DNA of 9,082 nucleotides, taken from contig JBCBQC010000157.1 in assembly GCA_039820405.1 (NCBI GenBank), positions 1 to 9,082 of the forward strand. Reading direction: 5' to 3'. How positions within the stretch are numbered: the first letter of the stretch is position 1; the number at the start of each line of letters is the position of its first letter. The notes beneath the pieces are model-generated. The model was given only the letters and a program-made list of their open reading frames with translations, had not been told where the DNA came from and did no database searches. Source of the stretch: CALLVY01 sp937899855 (GTDB taxonomy: Bacteria > Bacteroidota > Bacteroidia > Chitinophagales > Saprospiraceae). Below, one piece after another: positions 5,776 through 9,082 of the stretch. A program made the translations under genes and the position numbers.

Positions 5776-5829
5776 CCCCCCTACCGAAGGCACAAAAGCC
5801 CTATCCTCGCTCAACCAAGTCTCGCCTCT

Positions 5830-5845
5830 CTGCGTTAAAACGCAG
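5830..5845 (+). repeat. Small hairpin in the leader of the 205-aa protein gene
   Basis: CTGCGT (5830-5835) and ACGCAG (5840-5845) form a 6-bp perfect stem with a TAAA loop, 56 bases upstream of the ATG at 5901. No T-tract follows. The role is unknown and it may be chance. Confidence 0.3.
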
Positions 5846-5900
5846 GGCCTTTCCAAAAACACCGGCTCCACAGTACCACGACCAAACAAGACCACGACGA

Positions 5901-6518
5901 ATGTCCAAAATCTGGGATTACTTTAAGAGTCTTTTTCAAGCGACCGAGCAGAGCTCGCCTTCGCAGCCCCTGATCCACGAACTCATCGAGCGTAGCGAGG
6001 AAGAAAAAGTCGCCTACGAGCACTGGAAAAAAACCCTGGTCCGCCGACGCCTCTGCGACTGGCTCAATGACCAGCACGCCATCTACGTGGTCGATGGCGA
6101 GCAAAACGATGATGCGCTGTACTTCCTAGAGACCCCTTCGGCCCGTGGTTTTGTCATCTTTTTCCGCCACACCCAGTACAGCCAACGGGATTGTACCTGT
6201 TTTTTTGACTACCTCAAAGAAAAGGTCCTCAAGCTCAACTACCGCAACTACCTTTCCGATACCCGGACCTACACCAACGGTGAGTGGGTGGAAAACCTCC
6301 AGCGCCACTACCTCAAACCGTCGCTCCGCAACCAACTCAAAGCCCTGGAAACGGGCGAATCGGCCCTGGAGCAGGCCTATGGCAACATCACCATTGAGTT
6401 GCTTTCGCGCAACGATCAGGTCTGGAACCTAAAATTCAGTGCCGTGGGCTACCAAGACCGCATGTACCGCAAGGTCGGAGATTTTAAAGATTTGATGAAC
6501 CAGCTCATTAGCGAATAA
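5901..6518 (+). CDS. Conserved hypothetical cytoplasmic protein, 205 aa
   Basis: A protein I do not recognise. The reading frame is open far upstream, into the previous gene, but those residues are low-complexity and cross two hairpins, so ATG 5901 (MSKIWDYFKSLFQ) is preferred. There is no signal peptide or transmembrane segment. Residues 25-60 form a charged helix (ELIERSEEEKVAYEHWKKTL). Residues about 60-100 have alternating beta-type strands (AIYVVDGEQNDDALYFLE, ARGFVIFFRH). A Cys pair (CTC) is near 98-100. A basic, Tyr-rich segment follows (VLKLNYRNYLSDTRTY), and the C-terminus again mixes strands and helices (WNLKFSAVGYQDRMYRKVGDF). The alpha/beta layout is compatible with a small cytoplasmic adaptor, but this is only inference. 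It converges with the kinase-RapZ gene with just 4 bases between the stops and no terminator, so the 3' ends of the two mRNAs should overlap. Confidence 0.8.
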   Translation: MSKIWDYFKSLFQATEQSSPSQPLIHELIERSEEEKVAYEHWKKTLVRRRLCDWLNDQHAIYVVDGEQNDDALYFLETPSARGFVIFFRHTQYSQRDCTCFFDYLKEKVLKLNYRNYLSDTRTYTNGEWVENLQRHYLKPSLRNQLKALETGESALEQAYGNITIELLSRNDQVWNLKFSAVGYQDRMYRKVGDFKDLMNQLISE

Positions 6519-6522
6519 CCCT

Positions 6523-7995
6523 TCACGCCTTTTTCCAATGGTCGCGTTCCTCCGTACTCTCCCAGTGGCGAAGTTCCACCCGTAAGCCGTAGCGCTCGCG
6601 CAGGTAAGCCATCGTCCGTTCTGCCGCGTAGACCGAACGGTGCTGCCCCCCCGTACAACCAAAGCTGACCATTAGCGAGCTAAAGCCCCGTTCGAGGTAG
6701 TTCTGCACCGCCTCGTCGACGAGCATCCAGGCATTTTGCAAAAAGGACTGGATATTGCTCCGCGCCTCCAAAAATTCGATCACGGGGCGATCGAGTCCGG
6801 TGAGGGTTTGGTAGGGCTGGTAGCGACCGGGATTGTGCAGGCAGCGGCAGTCGAAGATAAAACCACCGCCGTTGCCGGAGGGATCTTCGGGAGCGCCGTA
6901 CTTGTAGGAAAAGCTACTGACGTAAACGGTCAGGGGACTTTCCGAGCTTTGCCGGAGGGCCTGTCGTTCGAACTCGGCGGTTCGTTCGGTCACCCGTCGG
7001 AGGGCGGTCCAGAGTTCGTCGAGGGGAGGGTCGATACGGACCCGTTGGAGGAGGTCTTGAAGATTGCGGAGGGCAAAAGGAATGCTGGCTAGGAAGTGGC
7101 TTTTGCGTTCGTAGAGGCCCCGCAAGCCGTAGGTCCCCAGCACTTGGATGCACCGAACGAGGGCGAAGGCGTGGAAATGGGCAATAAAGCGATCGCGGTC
7201 GAGGGAGATCAGCGTCTGGGCTTCGGCTAGGTAGGTATCGACGAGTTGGGCACGCAGGTCGGCGGGAATTTGGGCCTTTGCCTGGTAGAGGAGGGAAGCC
7301 AGGTCGTATTGCAGGGCACCGCGACGACCGCCCTGGTAGTCGATAAAGTAGACTCGCTCGTGGTGGATCATGATGTTGCGCGACTGAAAGTCCCGGAACA
7401 TGAAATAGGGGCCATCGGCTTCGAGCAGGTAGGCGGCGAAGCGTTCGAGGTCATTTTCGAGGGCTTGCTCGTCGAAGGGGATTTGGAGGAGTTTAAGGAA
7501 GTAGTATTTGAAGGTATTGAAATCCCAGCGGATGGACTGGAGGTCGAAGCGGTCGCGGGGGTAGCAGAGGGAATAGTCGAGCCCGACGGCGCCACGGATT
7601 TGGAGCTGGGCCAGTTGGCGGACGGCGGTTTGGTAGTGGTTGATGAGGGCGGGGGAAAAGGGTGTGCCCGGAGGGGGCAGGAGGGTGTAGAGGGCGGTAT
7701 CGCCGAGGTCTTGCTGGAGGTAGTAGTGGCCGCTGGGGTCCTGGGCGTAGAGTTGGGGGACGGGGAGGTTGAGCCGGTGGAAGTGCTGGCTAAAGGCGAG
7801 GAAGGCGCGGTTTTCTGGGGCTTCGCTGCCGTAGGTGCCGATGGCGGAGCCGGCGGGGCCACGGAGGCGGAAGTATTGGCGGTGGGAGCCGGCGGGGGGC
7901 AGGGGCTGGTAGGTATGGGGGGGGGAGCCGGACCACTGCTGGTAGAGTTGGTGGAGGACGGTGCGGATAGTGGGGGGGTCGGGGGTGGTGTTCAT
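6523..7995 (-). CDS. APH/AmgK-like sugar kinase fused to RapZ C-terminal domain
   Basis: A 490-aa two-domain protein. Residues about 30-330 resemble the aminoglycoside phosphotransferase/choline kinase fold, closest in style to the cell-wall amino-sugar kinase AmgK: a G-S-x-R-x-Y-F-R-L strand (36-44), the catalytic loop FRDFQSRNIMI (Asp202, Asn207) and a metal-binding IDYQGGRRG (Asp219), followed by YDLASLL. Residues about 356-478 match the C-terminal domain of RapZ: VSSFSYKYGAP, FDCRCLHNPGRY, then TGLD, then the signature FGCTGGQHRSVYAAER. In E. coli that domain binds glucosamine-6-phosphate and controls GlmS synthesis through GlmY/GlmZ RNAs. Here the RapZ N-terminal P-loop domain is replaced by the kinase domain. 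A role in amino-sugar or peptidoglycan-precursor metabolism is inferred. The start at ATG 7995 is supported by the domain layout. The N-terminus is Pro/Gln-rich and strongly C-biased on the coding strand. Confidence 0.9.
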   Translation of the reverse strand: MNTTPDPPTIRTVLHQLYQQWSGSPPHTYQPLPPAGSHRQYFRLRGPAGSAIGTYGSEAPENRAFLAFSQHFHRLNLPVPQLYAQDPSGHYYLQQDLGDTALYTLLPPPGTPFSPALINHYQTAVRQLAQLQIRGAVGLDYSLCYPRDRFDLQSIRWDFNTFKYYFLKLLQIPFDEQALENDLERFAAYLLEADGPYFMFRDFQSRNIMIHHERVYFIDYQGGRRGALQYDLASLLYQAKAQIPADLRAQLVDTYLAEAQTLISLDRDRFIAHFHAFALVRCIQVLGTYGLRGLYERKSHFLASIPFALRNLQDLLQRVRIDPPLDELWTALRRVTERTAEFERQALRQSSESPLTVYVSSFSYKYGAPEDPSGNGGGFIFDCRCLHNPGRYQPYQTLTGLDRPVIEFLEARSNIQSFLQNAWMLVDEAVQNYLERGFSSLMVSFGCTGGQHRSVYAAERTMAYLRERYGLRVELRHWESTEERDHWKKA

Positions 7996-8122
7996 GGGGT
8001 GAAGGTAAACATTTTATGGGCTTGGTGCGCGCAAGGCCTTCCAACAAATTAGGAGCCGGAAAGCAAATGGTTGGGACAAGGCGCTAGAGGAATCTTTGAG
8101 CCAAAGCCTGGAGATCGGTAGG
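7996..8122. other. Intergenic region upstream of the kinase-RapZ gene
   Basis: About 127 bases without a gene. It must hold the promoter of the kinase-RapZ gene. On the minus strand a TTTG (8048-8045) lies upstream of an A/T-rich TAAAATGTTT, but the spacing of about 28 bases is too long for a confident promoter call. No hairpin with a T-tract is seen for the gene that ends at 8123. Confidence 0.4.
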
Positions 8123-8356
8123 CTACCACTGATAAAAGAAAAGATAGATGAGATACAGTCCCAACAGCACCCAAATCACCAGAAAAACGTTTTCCATAAT
8201 GAGAATTGCCCACCACTCTTTTCGACCTGCCTCACCTGCGGTATCGCTTGTACCATTGCTGGCACCACTCATTTGCCTCCTTTGACTTAGAAGATACCGG
8301 TACAAAAAACCGATGAAAATAAACTGCAGCAGATAGAGGGCCAAGGAATAGGACAT
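8123..8356 (-). CDS. Small two-helix membrane protein
   Basis: A 77-aa predicted inner-membrane protein of unknown function. Helix 1 covers about residues 4-23 (LALYLLQFIFIGFLYRYLL). A polar Ser/Gly/Glu loop (24-47, with SQRRQ after helix 1) separates it from helix 2 (about 49-74, ending LYLIYLFFYQW). By the positive-inside rule the RR flanking helix 1 suggests a cytoplasmic loop. The ATG at 8356 is preferred because it sits behind an A-rich stretch, as Bacteroidota starts often do, and opens directly into the helix. An in-frame ATG at 8410 would add 18 polar residues and cannot be excluded. It belongs to a run of three small minus-strand genes. The stop codon lies in an 11-bp sequence repeated at the stop of the next gene upstream. 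Confidence 0.6.
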   Translation of the reverse strand: MSYSLALYLLQFIFIGFLYRYLLSQRRQMSGASNGTSDTAGEAGRKEWWAILIMENVFLVIWVLLGLYLIYLFFYQW

Positions 8357-8482
8357 TTTGATTTTTTTGCGTGTTTCACTCCCCGTTGACTGGAAAACCG
8401 GGGACGGCATTTTACAATTTTTGCCCCTTGGCTTTTATCTCGGTTGGCCATTTGGCTGGGCGATGCACTACTGGTCGGTAGG
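8357..8482. other. Intergenic region between small membrane protein and lipoprotein genes
   Basis: About 126 bases. On the minus strand it contains a weak CCCCG/CGGGG inverted repeat (within about 8383-8405) with a 13-base loop, followed by A-rich sequence in front of the ATG at 8356. No promoter stands out. If ATG 8410 is the true start of the small membrane protein, the repeat is coding. Confidence 0.3.
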
Positions 8483-8866
8483 CTAATCCACAGGCAAAAG
8501 ATCACTGGTGTTAAATATGAAAGGCTGATATTCCAGGGTATCATTCTTAATTAATTCATAACCAATCACTACCCTCTGGTATGTCCTGATGTCTTTCAGG
8601 TGCTGAGAAAGCTGACTTAGAATTGGCTGTAGCTCCTCTGGGGTGGGCATCTTTACTTGACCATTAAACTCGGCATTGGTGATAATGAGTAGCAAGTCCC
8701 CATCCTTCCAACCATAGTCTGCCGGAAAAAAATCCGCGCGTTGGGGGGCGTATTTTGACATCTCATTGGCAAAAGCTTCAAAGCCACCGGTTTTGAACTC
8801 CGGGCCACTAAAGAACTGGATGTTACAGCTTAGCATTAAACCACTCAAAATGAAAAGAAACCTCAT
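8483..8866 (-). CDS. Putative small lipoprotein
   Basis: A 127-aa protein of unknown function. The N-terminus MRFLFILSGLMLSC is a short signal with a lipobox-like LMLSC and a Cys at residue 14, so lipid attachment by Lgt and cleavage by Lsp are predicted; Met at -3 is not ideal. The mature part has a Phe/Gly-rich start, a GWKDGDLLLIITNAEF strand region (about 52-67), a helix (PEELQPILSQLSQHL) and a second strand pair (RVVIGYELI, QPFIFN). It is the only Cys-bearing position expected to be modified. The gene starts 16 bases after the stop of the membrane-protein gene upstream on the same strand, so the two are probably co-transcribed. The GC content is lower than in the left part of the window. 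Confidence 0.7.
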   Translation of the reverse strand: MRFLFILSGLMLSCNIQFFSGPEFKTGGFEAFANEMSKYAPQRADFFPADYGWKDGDLLLIITNAEFNGQVKMPTPEELQPILSQLSQHLKDIRTYQRVVIGYELIKNDTLEYQPFIFNTSDLLPVD

Positions 8867-8882
8867 GTGTTTAATGTATTGA

Positions 8883-9082
8883 TTAGGTCCGTTGCCATAG
8901 GTACACCCCTAAAATAATGGCCGCATAAAACCCCATACCCAAGATAGAATAAAGAAGCGATTCTTTAAGCTTCCGTTCGTACCCGTACTTACGGAAAGAG
9001 GTCCGTACCGAGCCATCGGTTTGATTGGTAAAGAATAACGCTGCCCCGAAAGGGATCACGAAAAAATACAATTTATACTTTA
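8883..9082 (-). CDS. Membrane protein, C-terminal part (cut by window edge)
   Basis: The frame is open from the window end to a TAA at 8885-8883, giving at least 65 residues. A TTG at 9071 could serve as a start, but the frame continues upstream (KYKLYFFV), so the gene most likely begins outside. Two hydrophobic segments are visible: YFFVIPFGAALFF near the left edge and a C-terminal helix (ILGMGFYAAIILGVYLW), separated by a basic loop with RTSFRKYGYERK. It ends WQRT. No family is recognised. It is probably the first of a minus-strand operon with the lipoprotein gene. Confidence 0.6.
   Translation of the reverse strand, partial: KYKLYFFVIPFGAALFFTNQTDGSVRTSFRKYGYERKLKESLLYSILGMGFYAAIILGVYLWQRT

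Noticed and set aside
5592..5900. Upstream extension of the 205-aa gene overlapping paralogue 3
   Set aside because: It overlaps the T9SS tail of the previous gene out of frame and crosses two hairpins; no protein-like features.
7246..8052. A 268-codon open frame on the + strand opposite the kinase-RapZ gene
   Set aside because: Val/Gly/Glu-rich low-complexity translation typical of the reverse of a C-biased gene; the minus strand has two clear domains with catalytic motifs over the same bases.

Overview
The window looks like a chromosomal piece from a moderately GC-rich Bacteroidota, most likely a Saprospiria/Lewinella-type marine bacterium. The evidence is four secreted proteins that carry a type IX secretion system (T9SS) type A C-terminal sorting domain, signal peptides of the ...A|Q... 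type, weak or absent Shine-Dalgarno sequences, and putative promoters that resemble the Bacteroidota -33/-7 pattern only loosely. The genus is inferred from style, not from a marker gene.

Layout. Bases 1-97 are the 3' end of a class I glutamine amidotransferase (TrpG/PabA-like). After about 300 non-coding bases, two adjacent paralogous genes on the + strand (403-1137 and 1183-1938) encode small secreted proteins with six cysteines at matching positions and a T9SS tail. They are followed by a good intrinsic terminator (2076-2111). A 188-bp MITE-like element (2113-2300, with 15-bp perfect terminal inverted repeats and flanking TA) sits between that terminator and a convergent minus-strand gene for a 481-aa helical, TPR-like protein (2300-3745). 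The element appears to have landed in the TA of that gene's stop codon. A divergent + strand gene (3922-4794) encodes a fourth T9SS cargo with an unrelated body. The third and most divergent member of the six-cysteine family follows (4906-5697), then a terminator and a second hairpin. A 205-aa unknown protein (5901-6518) converges, with 4 bases between stop codons, on a 490-aa minus-strand fusion of an APH/AmgK-like sugar-kinase domain to a RapZ C-terminal domain (6523-7995). The last kilobase is lower in GC and holds three small minus-strand genes: a two-helix membrane protein, a putative lipoprotein, and a membrane protein cut by the window edge.

How the parts fit. The four T9SS cargoes are predicted to cross the inner membrane by Sec, fold in the periplasm, and leave through T9SS to be anchored or released after CTD removal. 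The three six-cysteine paralogues look like one locally expanded, apparently unnamed family, and are the best candidate for something undescribed. The kinase-RapZ fusion is probably a housekeeping amino-sugar or cell-wall recycling protein. No CRISPR array, rRNA, tRNA, phage genes or complete insertion sequence was seen.
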